Assembly: GCA_020634235.1 (NCBI GenBank)
Contig: JACKCB010000001.1
Location: 1,736,001-1,800,000, forward strand
Source: Ardenticatenaceae bacterium
GTDB taxonomy: Bacteria; Chloroflexota; Anaerolineae; Promineifilales; Promineifilaceae
Length of the DNA stretch: 64,000 nt
Reading direction: 5' to 3'
Shown here: in pieces, positions 53,350 to 61,196 of the stretch
Layout of the letters: the number at the start of each line of letters is the position of its first letter
Numbering within the stretch: position 1 is the stretch's first letter
The notes under the pieces: generated by a model
Database searches by the model: none
The model's input: the letters and a program-made list of their open reading frames with translations, nothing else
Told to the model about the DNA's origin: nothing
Program-made: the position numbers and the translations under genes

Positions 53350-54435
53350 CTAGCGCCGCTCGCCGCCCACCAGCAAACCCAACACAAAGCTAATGGCCAG
53401 GCTAACCAGCCAGGGGGCATGACGCAGATAGTTGGGGGACGCCCCCGGCCGGGTGTCTGCCGGAGCCAACCCGGCCGGGGAACCAGGCGGTGGGGCGGGC
53501 GGCGGCAGCGGCGCAGAGGCCACCGGAATACGATAGATTGCCCCCCCGGCCGGGACAACCAGGCGCGAACCATACTGGCTGGCATACACCTTCGTAAACT
53601 CCGCCCCCAGCAGAAAAATCTGGGCCGAATAGTAGATCCAGACCAGAATCACCACAAACGACCCCGCCGCGCCATAGGCGGAGGTAATGCTGCTGTTGCC
53701 CAGATAAAAACTGATCCCCGTAGTGCCCAGGTTAAACAGCAGCGACGTCACCGCCGCGCCAATCCACACATCCCGCCAGCTAATGCTGACCCGGGTCAGA
53801 ATCTTGTACACCATGGCAAACAGAATCGTGATCACCAGGAAAAAGACCAGGAAATCCACATACGGCAAAAAACGCGCCGACTCCGGCAGATAATCGGCCA
53901 GCAAGGTGTTGATTGCCGTCAGAAACGTGCGCAAAACCAGGGTCAGCAGCAGCAGGCCACCAATCACCAACACCAGAGCAAACGCCAGAAAGCGGTCTAT
54001 CACCACGCCCAATACCCCCCGGGCAGGATCGGGAGCCACGTTCCAGATGATGTCCAGCGAGGTCTGCAACTGGCCAATCAGCCCAGTCACGGCAAAGAGG
54101 ATGATGCCCACACTGGCAATGGTGGTCAGGGGGCCAGTCTGCTGCTGCTGCAAATTCACCACCAGGTCGGCGATAATCGCGGCGCTTTCAGGCCCGACAA
54201 ACTCGCCAATCTGGTCGATGAGTTCCTGCTGCACCTGTTCCGGCGTGAGCTGCGGCCCCAGTTGGGCGGCAATTTGCCCCCTGACAACCTGCCCCACCAG
54301 TACCGAAAGCAGCACAATAAACGGGGCAATGGTGAAAATACTGTAATAGGCCAGGGCGGCGGCCTGCCGCGACGCTTTGTCGGCGCTCCAGGCATCGACG
54401 GTATCTTTGAGCAGGTTAAAGAATCGCTTGAGCAT
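53350..54435 (-). CDS. YihY/BrkB-family membrane protein
   Basis: A 361-residue inner-membrane protein. Six helices fit the BrkB/YihY fold; typical segments are ALAYYSIFTIAPFIVLLS (about 27-44), LLTLVLRTFLTAI, and VSWRDVWIGAAVTSLLFNLG (about 215-235) followed by YGAAGSFVVILVWIYYSAQIFLLGAEFTKVYA. The C-terminal tail is Pro/Ala-rich and loaded with CCGGCCGG. The family was once called RNase BN in error; its real function is unresolved. Its ATG follows AAGGATAACC. The methyltransferase ends 9 bases upstream on the same strand, so they are likely co-transcribed. Confidence 0.9.
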   Translation of the reverse strand: MLKRFFNLLKDTVDAWSADKASRQAAALAYYSIFTIAPFIVLLSVLVGQVVRGQIAAQLGPQLTPEQVQQELIDQIGEFVGPESAAIIADLVVNLQQQQTGPLTTIASVGIILFAVTGLIGQLQTSLDIIWNVAPDPARGVLGVVIDRFLAFALVLVIGGLLLLTLVLRTFLTAINTLLADYLPESARFLPYVDFLVFFLVITILFAMVYKILTRVSISWRDVWIGAAVTSLLFNLGTTGISFYLGNSSITSAYGAAGSFVVILVWIYYSAQIFLLGAEFTKVYASQYGSRLVVPAGGAIYRIPVASAPLPPPAPPPGSPAGLAPADTRPGASPNYLRHAPWLVSLAISFVLGLLVGGERR

Positions 54436-54443
54436 GGTTATCC

Positions 54444-56252
54444 TTAGCGGGTATGGGGGGGCGGCAACTGCGCCCGCTGGCGGCGAACAGCCAGGCGCTC
54501 GGCCAGGGCCTGCCGGACAGCAAGCCGCTCCGCTGGGGCCAGGCCCAGCAGGTCAGACACGGCCTCGTCCAGTGCTTCCCGGCCGGGGGTAAGCGCGGCC
54601 ACATCAGCAGTACGTGCCGGGGCTGGCTCGGCGGCCAGGGCGGCAAAACAGCCGGCCAACCGGGCGGCCAGCCCGGCCGGGATCTGGCGCGGATTGGGCA
54701 GGCGCACATTCTCCAGTTCATAAGTGGCCAGCCACAGCACACCCGCACCAAAATTCACCCGGCCGTGCAGCTCCAATTGCAGCGCTAGCCAACTGCTGTT
54801 GAGCAGCGCCGCCGCCACCTGAGGGTCGATGCCCCCGGCCGGGTAGACAGCATACAACTGCTGGTCCACCAGAATCTCCCCCAGCAAGCGGGGCGCCATA
54901 TGCCAGCGCCACACCCCTTTGGGCAGAACCAGCGGCGGTGGTGTTTGCGGCGGCAAAGCATACCAGGGGCGGCGCGCAGCGCAGGTCACCACCTGGCCCA
55001 GCCCCTGCGCTTCGCCCCAGGCCACGTATTCGGCGGCCGCCGTGCCTTCCAGCCTGGCCGTGGGCGGGATGAGCAGCACCTCGTGGGTACAGTCGGCTGG
55101 ACGAAGCTGCAAGCGGGGCTGGCCGCGCAGCGACTTCAGCAGCGGCCGGCGGAACTGTGGCTCGATGCCCCACTGGGCAATGATGGCCGGCGTTAGATAG
55201 AAGAAACGGTTGGCCCCGCTGGTATAACCGCGCTGGATGCTGGCCCAGGTGTGCAGCGGCACCAATCCCGGCCGGGCGTGCTGGCGACGATAGCCGGCCG
55301 GGGCGCGCAGCGTTACCCCCCACTTGTCAGCAGCGCGCAGTTCGGCCTGCGGCACAACCTGGATGTGCATATCGTCGCTGTCCCGCCTGGCGGCCGGCAG
55401 CAGGCGGATGGCTAACTGCTCGATGGCGCTGTACCGTTCCCGGCCGGGGGGGATGAGCTGCCTCAGCGGGCGGCGCAGCCGGATGAAACGCACCAGGTTA
55501 TGGGCACGCCCGGCCGGGTCCTGGCACCTCTCCAACACCACCAGGCAGGTATTGACCTTGGCCGCCGGAAACCAGCGCTCCACCTGCGACTCAATCAGGG
55601 CCACAATCTTGAAATCGTCCAGCAGGAACTGTTTCAGCGCTTCGCCATAGGCCACGTCCAGCCAGCCATTGGGCACCACAAAGCCCAGGCGGCCACCCTC
55701 GCGCAAGAAGGCGGCACTGTGCACAAAGAAGTAGGCGTGCAGCCCGGCGCGCCGGTTCAGCACCCGCCCCCACATCCGGCCGGGGAGGATGGCCTGGGCG
55801 CGTTTGCCCGGCCGGGCGGCGGTCACGCGCTCATCCGGGCTGGCCGGGTCAAACAGGGGTAACTGCTGGCCCAACTGCGCTTCCATGCGGTCCAACCAGC
55901 CGGCGCGCGTGTAGGGGGGGTTGCCCAGGATGGCATCGAATGGTGCCCCGGCTACCTGACCCGGCTGTAAGGCGAAGAAGTTGTGGTTGAGGATAATGGC
56001 CTGGGGCAGTTGCCCCGCGGCCTGCTGCGCGGCGGTTGCGTCTAGCTCCACGCCCCACAAGTCCCCGGCCGGGTTCCCCGCTAGGCTGCCCATCCCCTGC
56101 TGCCAGCGGGCCACCCGCGCCAGGAAGGCGCCGGTGCCGCAGCTGGGGTCTAACACGCGCCCGGCCGGGTGGCGCAGGCACAGCCCCAACAGCAAGTCGG
56201 CTACATCTGGCGGTGTTTCAAATTGCCCCAACGTCCGCTGTTTGTCTGGCAT
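54444..56252 (-). CDS. TaqI-like N6-adenine DNA methyltransferase (orphan)
   Basis: Methylates adenine in a duplex target. The 602-residue product has motif X-like GQFETPPDVAD (9-19), motif I VLDPSCGTGAFL (33-44) for AdoMet and motif IV NPPY (111-114). The C-terminal half (from about residue 325) is a TaqI_C-type target-recognition region (WASIQRGYTSGANRFFYL, ALLNSSWLALQLELHGRVNFG). No restriction nuclease, specificity or BREX gene is adjacent, so it is an orphan or Type II-derived regulator. It shares a spacer with the divergent gene at 56366 and has a probable leaderless promoter. Confidence 0.88.
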   Translation of the reverse strand: MPDKQRTLGQFETPPDVADLLLGLCLRHPAGRVLDPSCGTGAFLARVARWQQGMGSLAGNPAGDLWGVELDATAAQQAAGQLPQAIILNHNFFALQPGQVAGAPFDAILGNPPYTRAGWLDRMEAQLGQQLPLFDPASPDERVTAARPGKRAQAILPGRMWGRVLNRRAGLHAYFFVHSAAFLREGGRLGFVVPNGWLDVAYGEALKQFLLDDFKIVALIESQVERWFPAAKVNTCLVVLERCQDPAGRAHNLVRFIRLRRPLRQLIPPGRERYSAIEQLAIRLLPAARRDSDDMHIQVVPQAELRAADKWGVTLRAPAGYRRQHARPGLVPLHTWASIQRGYTSGANRFFYLTPAIIAQWGIEPQFRRPLLKSLRGQPRLQLRPADCTHEVLLIPPTARLEGTAAAEYVAWGEAQGLGQVVTCAARRPWYALPPQTPPPLVLPKGVWRWHMAPRLLGEILVDQQLYAVYPAGGIDPQVAAALLNSSWLALQLELHGRVNFGAGVLWLATYELENVRLPNPRQIPAGLAARLAGCFAALAAEPAPARTADVAALTPGREALDEAVSDLLGLAPAERLAVRQALAERLAVRRQRAQLPPPHTR

Positions 56253-56258
56253 GGGGGC

Positions 56259-56264
56259 ATTATA
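56259..56264 (-). promoter_or_regulatory. -10 element giving a probable leaderless methyltransferase mRNA
   Basis: TATAAT on the minus strand six bases (GCCCCC) before the ATG at 56252, so transcription would begin at the start codon. Confidence 0.5.
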
Positions 56265-56365
56265 CCGCACCTGGCGAATCTGTTGCGACTGATTGGGGGC
56301 GGTGTGATAATGGGGTGTGTGGCGCACCCCCGGTTCCCGTCCCGGCCGGGTGCAGCTTAGGACAA

Positions 56366-56818
56366 ATGTTGCCGCAAACCAGATTTCTGAAGAGTTTTCC
56401 CGATGCCGTTATGCCTCACTTGCCGGCGCGCTGGCAGGGGATTCAGTCGCGCCAGCCGTTTCAATGGCTGGTGCAGTTTCATTTTGGCGAGCCGGCGCTG
56501 CATTACGAATTATCGCGGGCCTGGTCCCGGCCGGGGTGGGAGTTAGGGCTGCACTGTGAAGCACGCGATGCCCACCTGAACCGCTTCCTGCTCATGGGCT
56601 TCCGCCGCCACCTGTTCGAGATTAAGGACACACTGGGGCCGGCGGTGGAGGCCGAGATGTGGGTCCGCGGCTGGACCAAGGTCTATGAAGTCCATCCGGA
56701 GACAACGCTGACCACAGCCTACCAGGAGCAGCTTGCCCGCCGGCTGGCGGCCATGATCGACTGCCTGCAGCCCATCCTGATCGACTGGCGCAGCCAGGTG
56801 ACCCAAGTCTACCGCTGA
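56366..56818 (+). CDS. Hypothetical soluble protein
   Basis: A 150-residue protein divergent from the methyltransferase by 113 bases. It has a helix-strand mix with conserved-looking aromatic residues (FQWLVQFHFGEPALHYELSRA), a basic stretch (FRRHLFEIKD), and ends in a helix with DWRSQVTQVYR. AGGACAA precedes the ATG. I recognise no family and see no catalytic motif. It is the last gene before the low-GC island and still contains one CCGGCCGG (near 56527), matching the surrounding chromosome rather than the island. Confidence 0.6.
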   Translation: MLPQTRFLKSFPDAVMPHLPARWQGIQSRQPFQWLVQFHFGEPALHYELSRAWSRPGWELGLHCEARDAHLNRFLLMGFRRHLFEIKDTLGPAVEAEMWVRGWTKVYEVHPETTLTTAYQEQLARRLAAMIDCLQPILIDWRSQVTQVYR

Positions 56819-56894
56819 ATTCGCAGAAGCGAGCGTCACTTTCTAATCAGCATTGAGCCAGCAGCCCGCGCACCATCTATAACTGGGGGTCACC

Positions 56895-57188
56895 TTAGGC
56901 GACAATTGGAAAAAACCTTTGGGGGACAAGTTCGGGAAAGGGTTGCACGGATTGAGGGGTCACTTGAGCATAATATAGACCCAATGAAGTCCAATTAGGC
57001 GGCGGGTTGTTACTGCGAAGCATAGAACTATCAATGTGTGCCCCATCGTAATTGCCATACCAGGCATAACGGGTTACCCAACGCCCTTCCGTATTTAGCC
57101 AATTGGTAATACCAGCAACATAGCTATTCATAAAGGCATTGGCTCCGCAGCTAACCATCTTTGTATACGACTCTTCACAATTTACCTC
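56895..57188 (-). pseudogene. C-terminal remnant of a glycoside hydrolase (GH128-like catalytic core)
   Basis: The frame is open from the stop at 57189 to 56895, but encodes only the last part of a barrel: strings NAFMNSYVAGITNWLN and VTRYAWYGNYDGA match the end of the Glyco_hydro_cc/GH128 family, with WTSLGLYYAQ near the C-terminus. No N-terminal half or catalytic glutamates are upstream. It lies in the low-GC island and lacks the iterated palindrome. An internal ATG at 57158 may still allow translation, but the product would not fold as an enzyme. Confidence 0.6.
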
Positions 57189-57594
57189 CTAGATACGATT
57201 TTTGAAGCAAAGGGGATCACTATACCAATCCATTCTGTACTGTTAGTACTTAACAGTGACCGATGACGCTAAGCCATCATTCCCCAGAGCAGAAACAGCG
57301 ACTGTCTCCTGAGGAAAACCCCTGCGCACACCTGGGAGTCCCAACTATCCAATAGACATTTGTCATATGACCAGTGTATAATTGGCCATGTCACACTGCC
57401 TTTCCTTAACGTAAGTGCAACCGTGCAGACCTGAGCGATTTGATACCATAGATATGAGTCAGGAATTGGCTCGAAATTCTGTCAGGTGTATCTTCTCAGT
57501 AAATCGTGGCCAGGTTGGTTGGGCCTGTTGAAACCAACGGCCTTCGACAAGCGAAAGAGGATGTCTGTTCCTAGCAAACCTAGAGGGGGTCCAA
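57159..57594. other. Spacer of about 430 bases in the low-GC island
   Basis: No supported reading frame apart from the remnant's 5' codons. An inverted repeat ACTGTTA-gtact-TAACAGT is at 57239-57257, and a TATAAT at 57377-57382 with a TAGACA 18 bases upstream could serve the gene at 57595. It marks the interior of the island. Confidence 0.45.
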
Positions 57595-58035
57595 ATGCCC
57601 AATCAAGTAGTAAGTGATCCGTTTAGCCGTGCATCCTTACGGCAAGCCCTAAACAACTGGTCCAACGTCATCAAGTTGGGTCAGCATCCCCTAACCCAAA
57701 CCAACATCGTGTACCACCACCACCAGAAATTGCGGCGTCCCAACACGCCCCCCCTCCTGGGCTTGAGCCTGCGCGAGGTCCTTCGCGCTGCTATTGACCA
57801 GATGGGCAACGGTCCAGAGACGAATCAGCGAAACAAGAAACTGTACCGCTTACGGCAAATCCTGGTACAGGAGTTCGTTCACGGTGAAGAGCCTTACGCA
57901 GTAGCCCTAAGTCTCAACATGCCTGAGCGTACTTACCAGGAGAATCGGGCATTAGCTCTAGAGGAACTGGCGAGCATCTTGATCGAAATAGAGGATACCC
58001 TTGACCGCAATTCTCGAGCTGGACACCTACCATAG
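57595..58035 (+). CDS. Small helix-turn-helix-like protein
   Basis: A 146-residue soluble protein. The C-terminal part (RLRQILVQEFVHGEEPYAVALSLNMPERTYQENRAL) has the spacing of a sigma-region-4- or MarR-like helix-turn-helix, preceded by a basic helix (ETNQRNKKLYRLR). The N-terminal half includes HHHQK and DQMGNGP. The ATG follows GAGGGGGTCCAA. Near 48% GC and with no iterated palindrome, it shares the composition of the neighbouring lipoprotein and protease. A role in regulating them is conceivable but not shown. Confidence 0.5.
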   Translation: MPNQVVSDPFSRASLRQALNNWSNVIKLGQHPLTQTNIVYHHHQKLRRPNTPPLLGLSLREVLRAAIDQMGNGPETNQRNKKLYRLRQILVQEFVHGEEPYAVALSLNMPERTYQENRALALEELASILIEIEDTLDRNSRAGHLP

Positions 58036-58208
58036 TAACCCGTGCAGGGGAAGTACCCAACAGAGTGCCGCTTTCATCTTGCTGACACTGCGGGACCTTG
58101 ACCAGAGCCTGCATCAGTCCTGCCTCGTCCCCAGGATGAGGTTGTCTCCGCCTGGAACCCTATGGGCTTGTTGACCGATTTTGAGTTTTGGTAAATGGTC
58201 AAGCCTTA

Positions 58209-58248
58209 GGGTTCGTTTTCTGATCAGAAATCATTTGTAAACGAACCC
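58209..58248. terminator. Long hairpin between convergent genes
   Basis: GGGTTCGTTT (58209-58218) pairs with AAACGAACCC (58239-58248); the loop itself contains the perfect palindrome TTTCTGATCAGAAA (58217-58230). It lies between the convergent genes ending at 58035 and 58269, as a factor-independent terminator or as a mobile-element trace. No clear U-run. Confidence 0.45.
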
Positions 58249-58268
58249 ATGTACCAGGAGGAATGGCG

Positions 58269-58661
58269 CTAGGGGGCAGGTGTGAGAACAAAATCCTGGA
58301 CAAGCGTTTGCCCTACTGTCAGAGCAATCGTCGTAGACTGCGAGCTGAACCCATCTTTTGTTACCGTAAGCGTGAAGGTTCCTTCCGGCAAATCCCAGAA
58401 ATATTCCCCTTTTTCATTTGTAATGGCGGCCATTTCTGGCGCGCCTGGTCCTTCAGCAATTACGATTGCTTCGCTTACGGGCGTTCCTGTACCGTCAGTT
58501 ACTCTTCCCTGGACAATCTGACTGACCGAAGGCGTGGTGACGACTGGGGTCTCGTTGGTAACAGGCACCGCATCCGGGTCCGACGCGTTTGTGCTTGTAC
58601 AGCCAGTCGTTAAGGCGACAACAAGAAGAACGAGCATAGTGATAACTGTGAGATATTTCAC
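58269..58661 (-). CDS. Small lipoprotein with carboxypeptidase regulatory-like domain
   Basis: A 130-residue exported lipoprotein: signal peptide with lipobox LTTGC (C21), a short Thr/Ser/Pro-rich linker and a beta-sandwich CarboxypepD_reg-like domain (VQGRVTDGTGTPVSEAIVIA, EYFWDLPEGTFTLTVTKDGF). Such domains are common in surface proteins and adapt to extracellular binding. It lies between a helix-turn-helix protein (convergent) and the V8-type protease (same direction, 108 bases apart). Low GC, no CCGGCCGG. Confidence 0.75.
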   Translation of the reverse strand: MKYLTVITMLVLLVVALTTGCTSTNASDPDAVPVTNETPVVTTPSVSQIVQGRVTDGTGTPVSEAIVIAEGPGAPEMAAITNEKGEYFWDLPEGTFTLTVTKDGFSSQSTTIALTVGQTLVQDFVLTPAP

Positions 58662-58769
58662 CGCGAGTACTTCCCTATTGGTTCTTGTGTTCGTGGCATC
58701 GGTTCGGTATTGAATTGGGCCAATGACAGGCGGTCATTGGCCCAATTTCCTCGCTTTGGCCAGACAGGT

Positions 58770-59759
58770 TTACGGATAAGTGTAATTTTTCCAGGCAACC
58801 AGATTATTGAAGACAGACTGGGTTATACGGGTACCACTGTTGTATTGTGGGTATGGGCTTTGGCCAGTGCCATAGCTGTGAATGGCCGTACTGCATGTGC
58901 TGCACGAGCTGCTATAGTTATGGTAAACAGGAGAACCGCTTTGACAACCATATGTATCAATTTGATAAAACAGGTGGTATGTGTTAACACCACGAATACC
59001 AGGATTATCTGACATTCTCCACATTGTTCCGGATGGTTTGTCACAAGGGTAGCCAGTTACAGTATAGGAGCCGGAGAAAGTATTGCTGCTTTGCCACCGA
59101 AACCCAAACCAGCCGACTGTATTACCAAGTGGGCTATTTAGCTGAATGGCCCCGTAATCATAATTCCAGTTCCGGCTCTGTGTCCATCCTGTAACAGAAA
59201 ACTTGCGATAGGCTGTTGAACTGCCATAGGGGGTAGAAGTTCCATTTTTGCCAGGATACGCCGTAATCGCTGTTGCCCACCCTCCATATGAAGAATTGTA
59301 AACACAATGTCCGGCAGTTGCTACGGTTCTGGGGCCAATGAACCAACCTGTGCACCCGTAGGTTCCACCATTGGGGAAAGTCACACGTAATTGAGCTATT
59401 GCACGATAGGGAAAAGAGGTTGTTGGGTTAACTCGAATGCGGCCATCAGCGCCGATAACGGAGCCTGGAGTGGGACCATCAAGACCAGGGAATGGCTCGT
59501 CGTCCACAAACAGTGAGGTATCGGCTGCACCATCAATGCCGGTGAAACTTGGTTGATATTCTGTTGCCAGCATCTCCTCAGTCAGGAATTCGCTAGCTGA
59601 GAAAGTTAAGCCGTCGTCGGTTACTATTGTGTCAGGTGCGGTGCCGGCAACTGCTGGCTCCGCACCCGCCAGTGCTTGTGGTATACGGTTCCCCTGACTG
59701 GCGATGAGCAAAAAGATCAGAGCAACGGCTAAAAGAAACTGGACCTTACGCTTTGTCAT
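58770..59759 (-). CDS. Secreted V8/glutamyl endopeptidase-like serine protease (S1B)
   Basis: A 329-residue secreted protease with a signal peptide (about 1-31). The catalytic triad is H151 in TAGHC, D201 in NYDYGAIQL and S274 in GCQSGSP, the V8-type GxSGSP arrangement. A propeptide of about 75 residues and disulfide cysteines (136/152 and the 239-295 region) fit family S1B. It likely prefers Glu/Asp, which is inference from the family. CAAAGGGAGGTCC precedes the ATG. GC content is about 48% by eye and there is no iterated palindrome, so it looks acquired with its neighbours. Confidence 0.85.
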   Translation of the reverse strand: MTKRKVQFLLAVALIFLLIASQGNRIPQALAGAEPAVAGTAPDTIVTDDGLTFSASEFLTEEMLATEYQPSFTGIDGAADTSLFVDDEPFPGLDGPTPGSVIGADGRIRVNPTTSFPYRAIAQLRVTFPNGGTYGCTGWFIGPRTVATAGHCVYNSSYGGWATAITAYPGKNGTSTPYGSSTAYRKFSVTGWTQSRNWNYDYGAIQLNSPLGNTVGWFGFRWQSSNTFSGSYTVTGYPCDKPSGTMWRMSDNPGIRGVNTYHLFYQIDTYGCQSGSPVYHNYSSSCSTCSTAIHSYGTGQSPYPQYNSGTRITQSVFNNLVAWKNYTYP

Positions 59760-60016
59760 GACTTTGGACCTCCCTTTGAACTTGTGGGCAGATAGAAAAG
59801 GCTATGCTGCCGCTCGATGTCTTTTTTTGCTGTAGAGTCAGCTGTCGATTGGCTGGCTCCTCAACTGGCTGACTTGTATTCTAGGGAGGTTCGCGTTTAA
59901 TAGACGCAAGTATGGCGCAGGTTTTCAGCAGCGGAAACGCACCGGCTTTGCAGGGAAAGCGCGGGAAAAAGATGGTGCGCCCGGATTGAACGAGTGATCA
60001 GGTCGCCGTGGCTGAC

Positions 60017-60124
60017 CTAGCCATGCAGGAAAGCCGCGAAGAGGGCGTCGCCCGCGCCAATGGTATTCACCACCGGCACCGTCGTCTCCACATTGATGAG
60101 ACCACAAACGAGGATGCGGGCCAC
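60017..60124 (-). pseudogene. Internally deleted PfkB-family carbohydrate kinase remnant
   Basis: A GTG-started frame of 35 residues fuses the family's N-terminus (RILVCGLINVETTV) directly to its C-terminal active site (VVNTIGAGDALFAAFLHG), with roughly 250 residues missing between. GAGD contains the catalytic base of the ribokinase family. It begins one base after the MDR gene stop, so an intact kinase gene once followed that gene. The fusion is in frame but cannot be an active enzyme. Confidence 0.75.
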
Positions 60125-60125
60125 G

Positions 60126-61133
60126 CTACCCCGCCTCCCCTAACAGCAGCACCTTGCCGGCGGTCATGTTGGCCATGTATTGGCGGACGCCCTCAATGCC
60201 CTGGGCAATGGGATAGCGCGCCTGTACCTCACTGCGCAGCTCCTGGGACAGCGCCCGCTGCACCTTGTCGGCCGTGGCCAACAGCTTCAGCAGATTCATC
60301 CGCCGCAGCCAGGGGGTGAGCCAGAAGCCGTTCACCTGCTTATCGCCAAAAAGAAGCTGGCCGGGTTCTATCCGGCACGCTTCTTCTGACAATCCGCCGT
60401 ACACAGTGACGGTGCTGTGACGGGGCATGGCGCTCAGCACCCGGCCGGTGAGACTGCCCGCCACCGCATCAAAAGCCAGCCGGGCACCCAAATCATGGCA
60501 AAGCTGGGCCAACTGCCGGTCAAAATCAGGGTCGCTGCTGTCCAGTACGTGCTTCGCCCCCAGCTCTTGCAGCAGCGCCACCTGCGCCGGCCGGCGCACA
60601 ACGTTGATAAATTCAATGCCCCGCGTTTTGCCCAGGCGGATCATCATCTGGCCCAGAGCGCTAGCCGCGGCCGTTTGCACCACAAACCGGTGCCCGCCCC
60701 GCTGCGCCAGGTCCACCAAGGCCCAGGCAGTAAAAGGGTTAACAACGAGCATGGCCCCTTGCTCCAGCGTCACCTCCCTGCGCAGGGGAACGCAGAAGTC
60801 GGCCCCGGTGCGCACGTACTCCGCCCAGGTGCCATCTCCACTTTCCTGCACCGCACAGGCCACGCGGCGGCCTACCAGGTAGCGAGCGCGCAACCCTTCG
60901 CCGGCGGCAACCACAGTGCCACTGCCCTCAAAGCCGCCCACCACCGGCAAGGGCTTGCTAAAACCATAGCGGCCCTGGATGAACATCAGGTCGGAGGGGT
61001 TGACACTGGCGGCGGCGATTTTCACCAGCACCTCACCCCGGCCGGGGCGAGGCACCGGCTTCTGAGTCACGGCCAGGCCGTCTGGGCCGTCATAATTGCG
61101 CAGTTCAATAGCAGTCATAGTTTCAGGGATCAT
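60126..61133 (-). CDS. Zinc-independent alcohol dehydrogenase / quinone oxidoreductase-like MDR protein
   Basis: A 335-residue medium-chain reductase with a GroES-like N-domain (KIAAASVNPSDLMFIQGRYG) and a Rossmann C-domain (VVQTAAASALGQMMIRLGK). It lacks the zinc ligands of true alcohol dehydrogenases. NADPH-dependent quinone or enoyl reduction is the usual activity of the group. The PfkB remnant begins one base after its stop, so they were one operon. CCGGCCGG is present again here, marking the return of the host chromosome. Confidence 0.85.
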   Translation of the reverse strand: MIPETMTAIELRNYDGPDGLAVTQKPVPRPGRGEVLVKIAAASVNPSDLMFIQGRYGFSKPLPVVGGFEGSGTVVAAGEGLRARYLVGRRVACAVQESGDGTWAEYVRTGADFCVPLRREVTLEQGAMLVVNPFTAWALVDLAQRGGHRFVVQTAAASALGQMMIRLGKTRGIEFINVVRRPAQVALLQELGAKHVLDSSDPDFDRQLAQLCHDLGARLAFDAVAGSLTGRVLSAMPRHSTVTVYGGLSEEACRIEPGQLLFGDKQVNGFWLTPWLRRMNLLKLLATADKVQRALSQELRSEVQARYPIAQGIEGVRQYMANMTAGKVLLLGEAG

Positions 61134-61196
61134 TGCCTACCTCTCTCGGGAGTCTGGGGGGCGGAGCAGGAGCGCGCGCCTCGGTGCGGGTTGTGG

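Noticed and set aside
53419..54447. 342-residue plus-strand frame opposite the BrkB gene
   Set aside because: Gln/His/Arg-rich shadow of a clear membrane protein.
54444..56252. Restriction-modification or BREX system
   Set aside because: Only the methyltransferase is present; neighbours are a BrkB membrane protein and a hypothetical gene.
57239..57257. LexA-type SOS box at ACTGTTAGTACTTAACAGT
   Set aside because: The half-sites do not match the CTGT-ACAG spacing of a known LexA box and no SOS gene is adjacent.
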